Below are positions 45,746 through 54,999 of a DNA stretch of 64,000 bases, one piece after another (the first letter of the stretch is position 1; each line of letters opens with the position of its first letter). The notes under the pieces were generated by a model that worked only from the letters and a program-made list of their open reading frames with translations, was not told the origin of the DNA and searched no databases. The DNA is from Candidatus Pantoea formicae (GTDB lineage Bacteria; Pseudomonadota; Gammaproteobacteria; Enterobacterales; Enterobacteriaceae), in NCBI RefSeq assembly GCF_011752625.1, contig NZ_VWXD01000001.1, positions 558,001 to 622,000 of the forward strand, read 5' to 3'. A program made the translations under genes and the position numbers.

Positions 45746-45765
45746 GGGCGTCATTTATGACGACC
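45746..45765. repeat. Second imperfect intergenic palindrome
   Basis: GGCGTCAT and ATGACGAC face each other around TT with one mismatch, next to the copy-2 repeat. It looks like a second intergenic repeat type rather than a terminator, since no T run follows. Confidence 0.4.
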
Positions 45766-45931
45766 GTCACATGTACAGTTGTTAAGCATTAATTAGCACC
45801 GGGAGTCTTACCGCCAATTCTTTTAATAAGAAGACGAAAATAAATTCGTCGGGATGGCTGTGGCTTTTTTTTCGCGAGGAAGGTTTTACCCACATTAAAA
45901 AACAATCCCACTTTGAGAATTGGAGGGTACG

Positions 45932-47329
45932 GTGAATACACAACCACGTCAGAGTCAAATTATCGAAAATAAGTCGGTGGATTATGTTCCAGAATCGGAA
46001 CGCCACGGTAAATCGCACAGTTTATTTACCTTGTGGTTCTGTACCAATATTGCACCCTTGGCGGTTGTCAGCGGCGCGATTGCCACCGAAACGTTTCATC
46101 TGAATGTTATTTCTGCTTTAACCGCGATTATTGCCGGCCATCTGTTTGGCGGGGTCTTCCTTGCTTTAACCTCTGCGCAAGGGCCGAAAGTCGGCATTCC
46201 ACAAATGGTGCAGAGCCGCGCGCAGTTTGGTCGTTACGGTTCGCTGCTGGTGATCAGCTTTACGACGGTGATTTATCTCGGGTTCTTTATCTCGAATATT
46301 TCGCTTTCCGGTAAAGTTATCAACAACGTCTTCCCGTCGATGCCGGTAAGCAGTGCCACGGTCATTGGCGCTATCCTTGCCACTGCAATTGGTATCGTTG
46401 GTTACCATTTTATCCATCGCATCAATAAAGTCGGTGCATGGATTATGGGTGCGGCGCTGATTTTGGGCCTGGCATTGATGGTGTCACAACCCTTGCCGGC
46501 GGACTTTTGGTCTCGTGGCAGCATGAGTGCCGCAGGCTGGTTCGGCACCTTCTGTATCGGAGCGGTATGGCAAATCAGTTTCTCGCCCTATACCTCTGAC
46601 TACTCGCGCTACCTGCCAGCCAATGTCGGTGTTGCACGCCCGTTTATTGCCACCTACCTGGGTGCCTGCGGCGGTACTATTCTGGCCTTTATTTTCGGCA
46701 TGATGGCGGTCAATATTGCGCCAACCAGTGATGCCATGATGTCAGTCCGTCACGCTACCGGTTGGCTCGGCCCGATATTAATGGTGCTGTTCCTGATTAA
46801 TATTATCTGTCATAACTCGATGAACCTGTACGGCGCAGTGTTATCACTGATCACCGCAGTGCAAACTTTCCGTCCTCACTGGACGCCGGGAGCCGCAGTT
46901 CGGTTAGTGGTTTCAGCGTTGGTATTAGTGGGAAGCGTGCTGGTAGCGTTAGCGGCATCGCAGAATTTCGTCTCCTTCTTTATTAATTTAATTCTGGCGT
47001 TGATTGCGGTGTTAATTCCGTGGATCGTCATTAACCTGCTGGATTTTTATTATGTGAACAAGCAACGTTATGATGTTGACGCGATATTCCGCGCTGATGG
47101 TGGTCGCTATGGTTTGCTGAATACGCAGGCACTGTTGGTCTATTTTGCTGGTATTGTGGTGCAGATTCCGTTTGTGGAAAATGCCTTCTTCGCCGGTCCG
47201 TACGCCAACTTGATTCCAGGTGTGGATATATCTTGGATCATCAGCTTCGTGGTGACCAGCATTGCCTATCCGCTGTTTCATCGCAAAAGTGAGCCTGCGT
47301 TTGCACGGGCGAGCAACAGTAAAGCGTAA
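45932..47329 (+). CDS. NCS1 family permease (cytosine/purine/thiamine/allantoin type)
   Basis: The 465-residue protein has 12 predicted helices and NCS1 features: VPESERHGKSHSLFTLWFCTNIAPL, SRAQFGRYGSLL, and SFSPYTSDYSRYLP. The start is GTG at 45932 with GGAGG six bases upstream. NCS1 carriers import heterocyclic nitrogen compounds. As the last gene of the ring-opening operon it probably imports the substrate, for example trigonelline or a related N-heterocycle. The gap after the dehydrogenase carries repeats but no regulator. Confidence 0.85.
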   Translation: MNTQPRQSQIIENKSVDYVPESERHGKSHSLFTLWFCTNIAPLAVVSGAIATETFHLNVISALTAIIAGHLFGGVFLALTSAQGPKVGIPQMVQSRAQFGRYGSLLVISFTTVIYLGFFISNISLSGKVINNVFPSMPVSSATVIGAILATAIGIVGYHFIHRINKVGAWIMGAALILGLALMVSQPLPADFWSRGSMSAAGWFGTFCIGAVWQISFSPYTSDYSRYLPANVGVARPFIATYLGACGGTILAFIFGMMAVNIAPTSDAMMSVRHATGWLGPILMVLFLINIICHNSMNLYGAVLSLITAVQTFRPHWTPGAAVRLVVSALVLVGSVLVALAASQNFVSFFINLILALIAVLIPWIVINLLDFYYVNKQRYDVDAIFRADGGRYGLLNTQALLVYFAGIVVQIPFVENAFFAGPYANLIPGVDISWIISFVVTSIAYPLFHRKSEPAFARASNSKA

Positions 47330-47346
47330 AGATTAAAATATCGAAA

Positions 47347-47366
47347 GGTGCGCATTAATGCGCACC
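47347..47366. repeat. Dispersed palindrome GGTGCGCAT-NN-ATGCGCACC, copy 3
   Basis: This copy has the same nine-base arms with TA in the loop, between the convergent permease and metallo-hydrolase-like genes, where it could also act as a terminator. Confidence 0.7.
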
Positions 47367-47383
47367 TGGTCATATCCCGCCAA

Positions 47384-48235
47384 CTACCACTTCATCTCAC
47401 CGGTATTCACTTTGGCACTTAATTCCAACGAGCTTTCATCCGGCAAGTTCGGATAAGCCGTTTTCATTGCCTGAATCACCGCAGTAGAACCTTTATGTTG
47501 TTGTAATGTTTTTTCAAACGTTTGCAGATAATCAAGCGTAAAGGCCACCGCCTGATCGTCTGCTGGACGGGCACCAATATAATGGCCTGGAATCACTACT
47601 TTCGGTTTCAGTTGCTGGATTTCCTTCAGCACATTGCGCCATTGCTCACGGCTGGCCGGGGTTTGTGTGTCAGCGGTCCAGACATGGATGCCGGCAGCAA
47701 TCGCAGTTCCGCCCAATACCGCCCGGTTAGCCGGAATCCATACGTAGGCGGATTTATCATCCGCGTGACGTAACTCAATGCGTTCGCCATCGACGTTGAA
47801 GGTGGTTTGATGGGTAACCTGCGGAACATACAGTTGTGCGGGCGCACCTCCCGGCATTTTGGGTCCCCAATATTCTAACTTGGCCGCTTTGGTGGCTTCA
47901 ATATGCTCAACCACCAGCGGTGAGGCCACGATTTTCACCTGCGGATAGGCTTTCACAATCGGTTCCAGGCCGAAGTAAAAATCAGGATCGCCTGAGGTGA
48001 TGACAATCTGCGTCAGTGTTTTGCCGCTGTCTTTGATCATTTGCACCAGTTTTTCGCCATCTTTAGGACTAAACTGGGCATCGAATAGGATCGCTTCATG
48101 CGCACCAGAGACCAACGTCGAGGAAACAGGAAATACACCCTGTTCCTGTGGGTTATATACCGCTAAATGCAGCGGGGCAGCCAGCACTTGTGCCGTTGCC
48201 AGCGCCATCATCAGCGCCAGTGTTTTCATCTTCAT
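47384..48235 (-). CDS. Metallo-beta-lactamase-fold protein with degenerate metal site
   Basis: The 283-residue protein has a signal peptide (about 1-20, ending LAA) and a metallo-beta-lactamase fold outline. Where active relatives have the HxHxDH metal motif, this one reads ITSGDPDFYFG, so the histidines are replaced. A late GH pair (VVIPGHYIGARPADD) is kept. It is probably periplasmic and catalytically altered or inactive. It is divergent from a LysR regulator at 48355. Confidence 0.65.
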   Translation of the reverse strand: MKMKTLALMMALATAQVLAAPLHLAVYNPQEQGVFPVSSTLVSGAHEAILFDAQFSPKDGEKLVQMIKDSGKTLTQIVITSGDPDFYFGLEPIVKAYPQVKIVASPLVVEHIEATKAAKLEYWGPKMPGGAPAQLYVPQVTHQTTFNVDGERIELRHADDKSAYVWIPANRAVLGGTAIAAGIHVWTADTQTPASREQWRNVLKEIQQLKPKVVIPGHYIGARPADDQAVAFTLDYLQTFEKTLQQHKGSTAVIQAMKTAYPNLPDESSLELSAKVNTGEMKW

Positions 48236-48354
48236 CTTGTTTTCCTTTCATCGGCAATATGGCCGGTAACAGAGCCATTGTAAGCAAATCCGCGTCTGCT
48301 AGAATTCCCGCAATCAGAGATGGTCAGTTTCATAAAACGATCAGATGGAGTCAG

Positions 48355-49242
48355 ATGGACAGAGTGACAGCAGCAACCGTGTTTAATCGCATTTGCGAAC
48401 TTGGCAGTTTGAGCGCAGCGGCACGTGCGCTGGATATCTCTCGTCCGATGGTCAGTCGGTACTTGGATGAGATGGAGAAGTGGGCAGGCACACGCTTACT
48501 GCACCGTTCCTCCCGTCGCCTCACCATTACGCCTGCAGGAGAGAAAATCCTTGAAAAGACGCGCTTACTAGCGCGGTTAGCGGAGGAGATTAGCGGGCAG
48601 GGCGAACCGGGCGAACCGCAGGGCACGCTGCGTATCGCTTGCGCGCATTCTACGGCAACGCACATTCTCGGCCCGATGATCCCGGCCTTTCTGGCGCGTT
48701 ATCCCGCGGTACGCATTGAGCTGGAGATCAATAACCAACCGGTGAGTTTAGTTGGTGAGCGTATTGACGTGGCGGTACGCATCACCAATGACCCTGAACC
48801 TGGCGCCATTGCACGCCGTTTGGGTGAATGTGTTTCGGTGGTCTGCGCCTCCCCGGAATACTTACGAGAGCACGGCACCCCCACGACGCCCCAGCAGCTG
48901 GCACAACATAATTGCCTGCACTACAGCCGCTTTGCCGGGCAGCGTTGGCAGTTTAAGGATGCGCATGGCGAGGCGGTAACAGTAGAAGTCAGCGGCAATT
49001 TTAGCGCCGGAATATCATCCGTATTATGTGACGCAGCGATTGCCGGATGTGGGCTGGCGATGGTGCCGGAGATGGAGGCTCGGGTAGGGATTACCAGCGG
49101 ACAATTGCGGTGTGTACTCCCTGACTTTGCGCCAAAAACGTTGGGCATTTATGGTTTATACATGTCGCGCGAGCGTCAGCCTGCTGCATTACGGTTATTT
49201 CTGGACGCGGTACAGCAAAAGTTGAGCGAGTCAGCGGGTTAA
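48355..49242 (+). CDS. LysR family transcriptional regulator
   Basis: The 295-residue protein has a LysR helix-turn-helix (LGSLSAAARALDISRPMVSRYL) and a PBP-type effector domain. The ATG at 48355 is used because GGAG precedes it and the domain starts there; a longer frame crosses the divergent promoter. It probably controls the metallo-beta-lactamase-fold gene or the O-methyltransferase gene downstream. Confidence 0.85.
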   Translation: MDRVTAATVFNRICELGSLSAAARALDISRPMVSRYLDEMEKWAGTRLLHRSSRRLTITPAGEKILEKTRLLARLAEEISGQGEPGEPQGTLRIACAHSTATHILGPMIPAFLARYPAVRIELEINNQPVSLVGERIDVAVRITNDPEPGAIARRLGECVSVVCASPEYLREHGTPTTPQQLAQHNCLHYSRFAGQRWQFKDAHGEAVTVEVSGNFSAGISSVLCDAAIAGCGLAMVPEMEARVGITSGQLRCVLPDFAPKTLGIYGLYMSRERQPAALRLFLDAVQQKLSESAG

Positions 49243-49302
49243 ACCTGAGCGTCACACAGGTGTGCTATTCCTCTATTAAGCTAATACTCAAGGAGAGACA
49301 AC

Positions 49303-49986
49303 ATGCGCACCCCAGATTATCCTTCACAACATGCCGAACAGTGGGCACAGGTCGATCACTACTTTGCTGATGCGCTGGCGGCGGAAGATGTGGCATTGAA
49401 AGCCGCTCTGGCTCACAACGCCGCGCAGGGGTTGCCGGTACATGATGTGTCCGCGCTACAGGGTAAAATGTTGGCGTTAATGGTGACTTTAACCGGTGCT
49501 AAACGTGTACTGGAGATCGGCACCCTCGGGGGGTACAGCACCATCTGGATGGCGCGTGCTTTACCCGAGCAGGGTCAAATTATTAGCCTTGAGTTCAACC
49601 CGCATCATGCTGAAGTCGCCCGCCATAATCTGGCGCTGGCGCGTGTACAGGATCGCGCGGAAGTGCTTGTAGGCGCGGCGTTAGATACGCTACCGATGCT
49701 GGCGGCACCTTTTGACCTTATCTTTATTGATGCAGATAAAGTGAACAATCCGCACTATCTCCAATGGGCGTTAAAGCTGGCGCGCATTGGCACGGTGATC
49801 ATCGCAGACAACGTGGTACGCGGCGGTGCAGTGGTGGATGCCGACAGCCATGATGCCAACGTGCGTGGTCTGCGTGAATTTGTTCAGATGATCAGTGACG
49901 ATGCCCGGTTAGACGCTACGGCGCTGCAAACCGTCGGTGAGAAGGGCTGGGATGGCCTGATTATGGCGGTGGTGAAGAGTTTATAA
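49303..49986 (+). CDS. SAM-dependent O-methyltransferase (CCoAOMT-like family)
   Basis: The 227-residue enzyme has an SAM-binding loop VLEIGTLGGYSTIWMARALP, an acidic metal-type motif DLIFIDADKVNNPHYLQWAL, and IIADNVVRGGAVVD. This is the class I, metal-dependent O-methyltransferase family that methylates catechol-like hydroxyls. The substrate is unknown. AAGGAGAG precedes the ATG. It is 60 bases after the LysR gene. Confidence 0.85.
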   Translation: MRTPDYPSQHAEQWAQVDHYFADALAAEDVALKAALAHNAAQGLPVHDVSALQGKMLALMVTLTGAKRVLEIGTLGGYSTIWMARALPEQGQIISLEFNPHHAEVARHNLALARVQDRAEVLVGAALDTLPMLAAPFDLIFIDADKVNNPHYLQWALKLARIGTVIIADNVVRGGAVVDADSHDANVRGLREFVQMISDDARLDATALQTVGEKGWDGLIMAVVKSL

Positions 49987-50050
49987 GCGAAAATAGGTGT
50001 TAGTATTCAGCGGAAAATATCACGGAGCGTTAATAAGGGAGTGTTAACCG

Positions 50051-51190
50051 ATGCGTCGTTGGATCAGTTATGTTTTTGTCGTGATGGGGAGCCTGGTTGC
50101 CACAGCATTGCAGGCGGCAGAATTTTCGCAACCTGCGGGGCTTATCCGCGAACCCTTAGTGCTAAGCGTGGTTTTGCCCGACGGGCAAACGGCAACCCTT
50201 GATGCCTTCGTCACCCGACCGAACCTACCCGGTCATTTTCCGATTGCCTTAATCACGCATGGCACCGATGGCACTGAACACAGTGACCGCGATCAACTCA
50301 CCCCCAATCGATATGCTGCCGCAGCGCTAAGTTTTGCACGCCACGGTTATGCTGCTGTGGTGGTACTGCGCCAGGGTTATGGTCATTCCAGCGGTCATAC
50401 TGATTATCAGGGGAACAGTTGCGACCAGCCCAGGCATGCCCGAGCCGGTAAAATGGCCCGCGAGGATATCCTCGCGGCGTTAACGGCAATTCGGCAATAT
50501 GCCTGGGCATCCCATGACCAAGCGGTACTGGTGGGACAATCGTCTGGCGGGTTTAGCGTTATCGCCGCGAGCGCCCTCAATCCGCCCGGCGTGCAGGCTA
50601 TCATCAGCTTTTCCGGTGGGCGCGGCGCAATTCATAATGGTTTGGTGTGTGACAAGAAGGCGCTAATGAGTGTGCTCACATCTTATGGCGAGAAAGCGCG
50701 TATCCCCACGCTGTGGATCTACACTGCCAATGACCGGTCTTTCCCATCTCAGCTCGGTCAGCAGATGTTCGCCGCTTATCGTCATGCCGGAGGACGTGGC
50801 GAGCTGATCAATCTGCCCGCATTCGATCATGATGGGCACGACCTGCTGATTTCCGCATCGGAGTCCTTCTGGTGGAGCCGCATTTCGACCTTCCTGCAAA
50901 GCAATGATCTTCCTGTTAACGCTATCAGCGCATTGCCCGAACCCCACCTGCCAGACCCACCTGGGCTAAACGTTTCTGATCGGCAGGTATTCAAACATTA
51001 TCTCGCCGACCGTGGTTATGAGAAGGCATTTGCGACCAACGGCCAAGGCGTATGGGGGCGTTCTGCTTGGGCGCGTGACCAACAAGAAGCCAATCGTCGA
51101 GCATTGGCGTTTTGCCAGCAATATCGCGAAAAAGGCGAGGCGGCTTGTACGCTGTACGCCGCCGGAGACGACCTTGTGGCCAATCATTGA
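50051..51190 (+). CDS. Secreted alpha/beta hydrolase with extra C-terminal domain
   Basis: The 379-residue protein has a signal peptide (about 1-22, ending LQA), a dienelactone-hydrolase-like domain with LITHGTDGTEHSDRD and the nucleophile motif VGQSSGGFS, a His in FDHDGHDLL, and a separate C-terminal segment (about 300-379) containing CQQYREKGEAACTLYAAGDD. Cysteines in the mature chain fit a periplasmic location. The substrate is unknown. Its stop abuts the stop of the MFS gene on the other strand with no gap. Confidence 0.7.
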   Translation: MRRWISYVFVVMGSLVATALQAAEFSQPAGLIREPLVLSVVLPDGQTATLDAFVTRPNLPGHFPIALITHGTDGTEHSDRDQLTPNRYAAAALSFARHGYAAVVVLRQGYGHSSGHTDYQGNSCDQPRHARAGKMAREDILAALTAIRQYAWASHDQAVLVGQSSGGFSVIAASALNPPGVQAIISFSGGRGAIHNGLVCDKKALMSVLTSYGEKARIPTLWIYTANDRSFPSQLGQQMFAAYRHAGGRGELINLPAFDHDGHDLLISASESFWWSRISTFLQSNDLPVNAISALPEPHLPDPPGLNVSDRQVFKHYLADRGYEKAFATNGQGVWGRSAWARDQQEANRRALAFCQQYREKGEAACTLYAAGDDLVANH

Positions 51191-52402
51191 TTACCCTTGC
51201 AGACCTTTTTCCTCTACGCGAAGGCGCGTATGTACGCGGTGAAACAGGAATGGCAGCAGCAATGCGGGTATCGCAATCAGGATAGCCAGCAAGGTCACTG
51301 ACATTGGCTGCCACAGATTACTGATCGCTGCCCAGGCTGCACCCGCCATCATCTGTAAAAAGAAAAACAGCCCAGATGAAGCACCCGTATCCTCCGTCAC
51401 GCTGCGCAATAATCCTGCCTGCGTCGCGGGGATAACCATGCCCACTGACAGCAGAATAATCAACATCGGTGCCATCAGCGTCAGAGACGTTGGCGTCAGC
51501 ATCAGGTTGAGGGCCACTAATAACCCCCCACCCAAAGCGCCAATACCTGCTGCCCATTGAATAATCAGGTCGATATCACGGCGAATCGCCATACGCCGGG
51601 CCAGCATACTGCCGGCCACATAGCCGATAGCGGACGCGCTCAACAGGGCGGCGTACTGCTGCGGCGTCAGTCCGAGTTGTTGCTGCATGGGGCCTGATGA
51701 GCAGGAGACAAATACAAACCATGCCATCCAGGCAAAGCAGATCGATAACGCGTAGAGGCGGAAAAGAGGCAAACGCAGATTGCGCCGATAAATAGTGCCC
51801 AGCCGATGGAGTGGCACTGCATTTGGCGGGGCGGCAGCGAGGCGGCGGCTGGCGAAAGTAAAAAACACCAGGATCATCAGCGTCAGCAGCGCCATCATCC
51901 CAAATATGCCGCGCCATCCCACCAGCGGTAGCAGTGCACTGCCAGCCAAAGGTGCCAGGCACGGTGTGATGGCAATCGCTGATGAAAGCGTGGTCAGTAT
52001 CGGCATACGTCGCTGTGGTACGTATTCGCGACTGACGATTAAACGTGCGGTGACCGTGCCTGCGCATCCGCCTACCGCCTGAATAAAGCGCGCCACCATC
52101 AACAGCAGTATATTGTGCGCCTGCGTAGCGAGACATGCACCGAGGACTGCCAGGATGAGGCCGCCGATCTGCACACGTCTTGGGCCAAAGCGATCGGCAA
52201 GCCATCCCGCCAGCAAAACCGAAATCGCATAACCCACCATGTAGACAATTAATGTGTCCTGTGCCAACGACGTTGAGAGCCTTAACGATGTTGCCAGTTC
52301 GGGCAGCGCAGGCACAATCATGCCCATCCCCAATTGGGGCACCACAACTGCCGATACTAACGCCAGCGTTAATTGCTGCTGGCTGGTCTCTATTTTGCGC
52401 AC
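51191..52402 (-). CDS. MFS drug transporter, Bcr/CflA-like
   Basis: The 403-residue protein has 12 predicted helices, with PALPELATSLRLS in the first loop, AGWLADRFGPRRVQIGG in loop 2-3 and RFIQAVGGCAGTVTARLIV with the Bcr/CflA motif. It is predicted to export drugs or metabolites using the proton gradient. It is divergent from a MocR-type regulator at 52496, which may control it. Confidence 0.85.
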   Translation of the reverse strand: MRKIETSQQQLTLALVSAVVVPQLGMGMIVPALPELATSLRLSTSLAQDTLIVYMVGYAISVLLAGWLADRFGPRRVQIGGLILAVLGACLATQAHNILLLMVARFIQAVGGCAGTVTARLIVSREYVPQRRMPILTTLSSAIAITPCLAPLAGSALLPLVGWRGIFGMMALLTLMILVFFTFASRRLAAAPPNAVPLHRLGTIYRRNLRLPLFRLYALSICFAWMAWFVFVSCSSGPMQQQLGLTPQQYAALLSASAIGYVAGSMLARRMAIRRDIDLIIQWAAGIGALGGGLLVALNLMLTPTSLTLMAPMLIILLSVGMVIPATQAGLLRSVTEDTGASSGLFFFLQMMAGAAWAAISNLWQPMSVTLLAILIAIPALLLPFLFHRVHTRLRVEEKGLQG

Positions 52403-52495
52403 TTCTTATCCTTACCAAACCCCGTTTGATTGAGCAGATTACGTTTTTCTGGTCAAATCAGAAGAACCAAAAATCATCATATTGAGTAGACCACT

Positions 52496-53968
52496 TTGAC
52501 TCAGGGCCGAACGGCTGTTGCGCTTGATTTACCTATGCCCGCAGAACTGGTGCATCCCACTGATGACCGCAGTAAACAGGAGATTGTTTATGCCGCGTTG
52601 CGTGATGCCATACTCCAGGGCTTGCTGCGAGTAGGAACCCAAGTGCCCTCAACGCGCACGTTGGCCTCTCGCTGGGCCGTCTCACGCGGTACGCTGGAAG
52701 GGGTGTATGAACGCTTGTGCGCTGAAGGCTACCTGACGCGGCGTCAAGGGGCGGGCACATTCGTGAGCGCCGAACTTCCGGATAGCTATCTTAAGGTTCA
52801 ACCTGTTTTACCGCTGATGCCGCCACCCGCTGCAACACCATTGCGGCATCATGAAAGCCACGTGAAAAGCGGCCAGCCTTTTGTTGCGCGTTTGCCCGAT
52901 CCGGCGCTATTCCCGTTGCAAGACTGGGCTCGCCATATGTTGCGCTGTATCAACAAGGCGGGAGAAATCACGTCGGAAAGCAATCAGGTGACGGGTTTTT
53001 TGCCTCTCAAACAGCAGATTGCGCAGTATCTGCGCGAGCATCGCAACATTGTTTGTGAACCGCAACAGGTGATCATCACCACGGGCATCCGTCATGCGCT
53101 GGCATTAATCAGCCGTGCCTTTTTGCGACCGGGCGACAATGTCGCGATGGAAGACCCCGGTTACCCATTTGGTCGTGACATTTTTGCACTCGCTGAGGCG
53201 AAACTGATTGATATTGCGATAACCGAACAGGGGATAGATCTTGAGGCGCTGTCTAAAGCGCAGCAAGTTCGTGCTCTTTATGTGACACCGTCACATCAAT
53301 CACCCTTGGGCTGTGTGATGTCGATAACCAAGCGACTGGCGGTGATTGATTGGGCGCAGCAGCAGGGTGCATTAATCATCGAAGATGATTATGACAGTGA
53401 GTTCAGCTATAGCGGTTCGCCGCTCCCCGCCCTGATGTCACATGATAACAGTGCGCAAACCCTGTATTGCGGGAGCTTTAATAAGACGCTCTCAGCGGAA
53501 TTACGTGTGGGGTTTTTAGTCGCCAGGGGCGCTCAACTTGAACGCTTAAATGAAGTGGCAGCCATTCATGGACGCGCAGTGGCATTACATGAACAGCTGG
53601 CGTTAGCTGAGTTTATGCGTAGCGGAGCCTTTGCGCGACATTTGCGCACCGCACGTCAGGCTTATGCCCAGCGACGTAATCGACTGTTGGCGCTTCTGAC
53701 GCAGCATGCCAATGGAAAATATCGCGTCAGCGGCCATGAAGCGGGGTTGCATCTGGTGCTGTGGTTGCCAGCGGATCGCGATGAAGCGGCATTTTGTCAG
53801 CAGGCGGCAGAGCAAGGGTTGCAGTTGCAGCCCTTATCGCTGTTTTGCCGCAGCATCAAGCTGCCGCCTGCTGTGATGATTGGTTATGCCGCATTGACGC
53901 TGGCGCACATTGAGGTGTCGGCTAGGCTATTGGCTAAGCTACTGGCGTCACCTGCATCACATGCATGA
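52496..53968 (+). CDS. MocR/PdxR family regulator (GntR HTH plus aminotransferase fold)
   Basis: The 490-residue protein has an N-terminal GntR winged helix (residues about 25-95: TRTLASRWAVSRGTLEGVYERL) and a class I aminotransferase-like domain with the PLP lysine in CGSFNKTLSAELRVGF and IEDDYDSEF. Such regulators sense amines or PLP derivatives. The start is taken as TTG 52496 with a weak GAG box; an ATG 13 codons later is possible but lacks a ribosome site. Confidence 0.85.
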   Translation: MTQGRTAVALDLPMPAELVHPTDDRSKQEIVYAALRDAILQGLLRVGTQVPSTRTLASRWAVSRGTLEGVYERLCAEGYLTRRQGAGTFVSAELPDSYLKVQPVLPLMPPPAATPLRHHESHVKSGQPFVARLPDPALFPLQDWARHMLRCINKAGEITSESNQVTGFLPLKQQIAQYLREHRNIVCEPQQVIITTGIRHALALISRAFLRPGDNVAMEDPGYPFGRDIFALAEAKLIDIAITEQGIDLEALSKAQQVRALYVTPSHQSPLGCVMSITKRLAVIDWAQQQGALIIEDDYDSEFSYSGSPLPALMSHDNSAQTLYCGSFNKTLSAELRVGFLVARGAQLERLNEVAAIHGRAVALHEQLALAEFMRSGAFARHLRTARQAYAQRRNRLLALLTQHANGKYRVSGHEAGLHLVLWLPADRDEAAFCQQAAEQGLQLQPLSLFCRSIKLPPAVMIGYAALTLAHIEVSARLLAKLLASPASHA

Positions 53969-54908
53969 TGGCAACCAAGGTGACAATCGAGAGCACCGTT
54001 GAAATCAATATTGCACCTGAAGTGATCTGCGCATCGCGGCGATAATATTCGGCCAGCATAAACGGCCCTGTACCGGTTGGCAGTGCAGCCAGCAGAATCG
54101 CCATTTTGGTCAGGTCGTCTGGTAGATGGAATAACCACGCAGCCAGTATCCAGGTCAGCAGTGGTTGCAACACCAGTTTGGCGATAACCACCAATCCCAC
54201 TGTAGGCAAGCTCATTTTCGCGCTGGTGGGCAGTTCGGTTGCCTTGGCTTTCTGGCGGCTGGCGAGGAACACCCCTAAACAGACTAACGCGCAAGGGCTG
54301 GCGGCGCCGCCGAGTAACTTGAGAAATGTCTCGACGCTGCCTGGCATCGTAAGACCTGCGCTGGAGCAGGCCGCACCCAGCAGCGGTGAGATGATCAGCG
54401 GGTTTTTGAAAATAGCGCGCAGCACTTTTATCGCCAGTCGATGAAACTCACGCTCACTCTGCAAACCGATCTCGATCATGGCGATGGCAATCGCAAACAG
54501 GATGCAGGCAACCACAATGGTGGCGGTGGTAGTGGGAATCAGGCTGCTTTTACCAAAAATCAGCAGCAACAGTGGGAAGCCAAGGTAGCCGGTATTGGGA
54601 TAGGCGGCGGCAACACCATCTACACTGGCATCGGCGGTGGATTTACCCTTGAGTTTTTGAAACGCAAACACAATCACAAACGCTGCCGCGCAGGAGAGCG
54701 CAAATGCCCAGAAGAAGCCAGGCTGATAAATGGTGTGCCACGGCGTATGCGCCATGATGTCAAACAACAGCGCGGGCAGCGCCAGCCACACCACGAATTT
54801 ATTCAGTTCTGTCGCAGCAGTGGGTCCCAGCACCCCAAACATACGGCAGGCATAGCCTGCCACTATCAAGCCGAACACCGGCAAAAGAATCAGAAATGTA
54901 GCGATCAT
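53934..54908 (-). CDS. Auxin efflux carrier (AEC) family permease
   Basis: The 324-residue protein has about ten helices and AEC features: FVVWLALPALLFDIMAHTP near the start, AAAYPNTGYLGFPLLL, and LLAALPTGTGPFMLAEYYRRD late. AEC permeases move organic acids such as malate, malonate or auxin. It overlaps the MocR stop by 35 bases in convergent orientation and is divergent from the LysR gene at 55000, its likely regulator. Confidence 0.85.
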   Translation of the reverse strand: MIATFLILLPVFGLIVAGYACRMFGVLGPTAATELNKFVVWLALPALLFDIMAHTPWHTIYQPGFFWAFALSCAAAFVIVFAFQKLKGKSTADASVDGVAAAYPNTGYLGFPLLLLIFGKSSLIPTTTATIVVACILFAIAIAMIEIGLQSEREFHRLAIKVLRAIFKNPLIISPLLGAACSSAGLTMPGSVETFLKLLGGAASPCALVCLGVFLASRQKAKATELPTSAKMSLPTVGLVVIAKLVLQPLLTWILAAWLFHLPDDLTKMAILLAALPTGTGPFMLAEYYRRDAQITSGAILISTVLSIVTLVAIMHVMQVTPVA

Positions 54909-54999
54909 CAGGTCCTCCCGTTAAGCTGGAGGACTGTAAAGAGTTTCCTGATGCAGATCCAATAGCAAATCTGACCGGGATTGATGCGAAAAATGAATC

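Noticed and set aside
40831..47329. Uracil (Rut) pathway operon
   Set aside because: LLM oxygenase, flavin reductase, hydrolase and permease are shared with Rut, but the isochorismatase-like RutB and RutC are missing, and an aldehyde dehydrogenase and DUF1185 gene are present.
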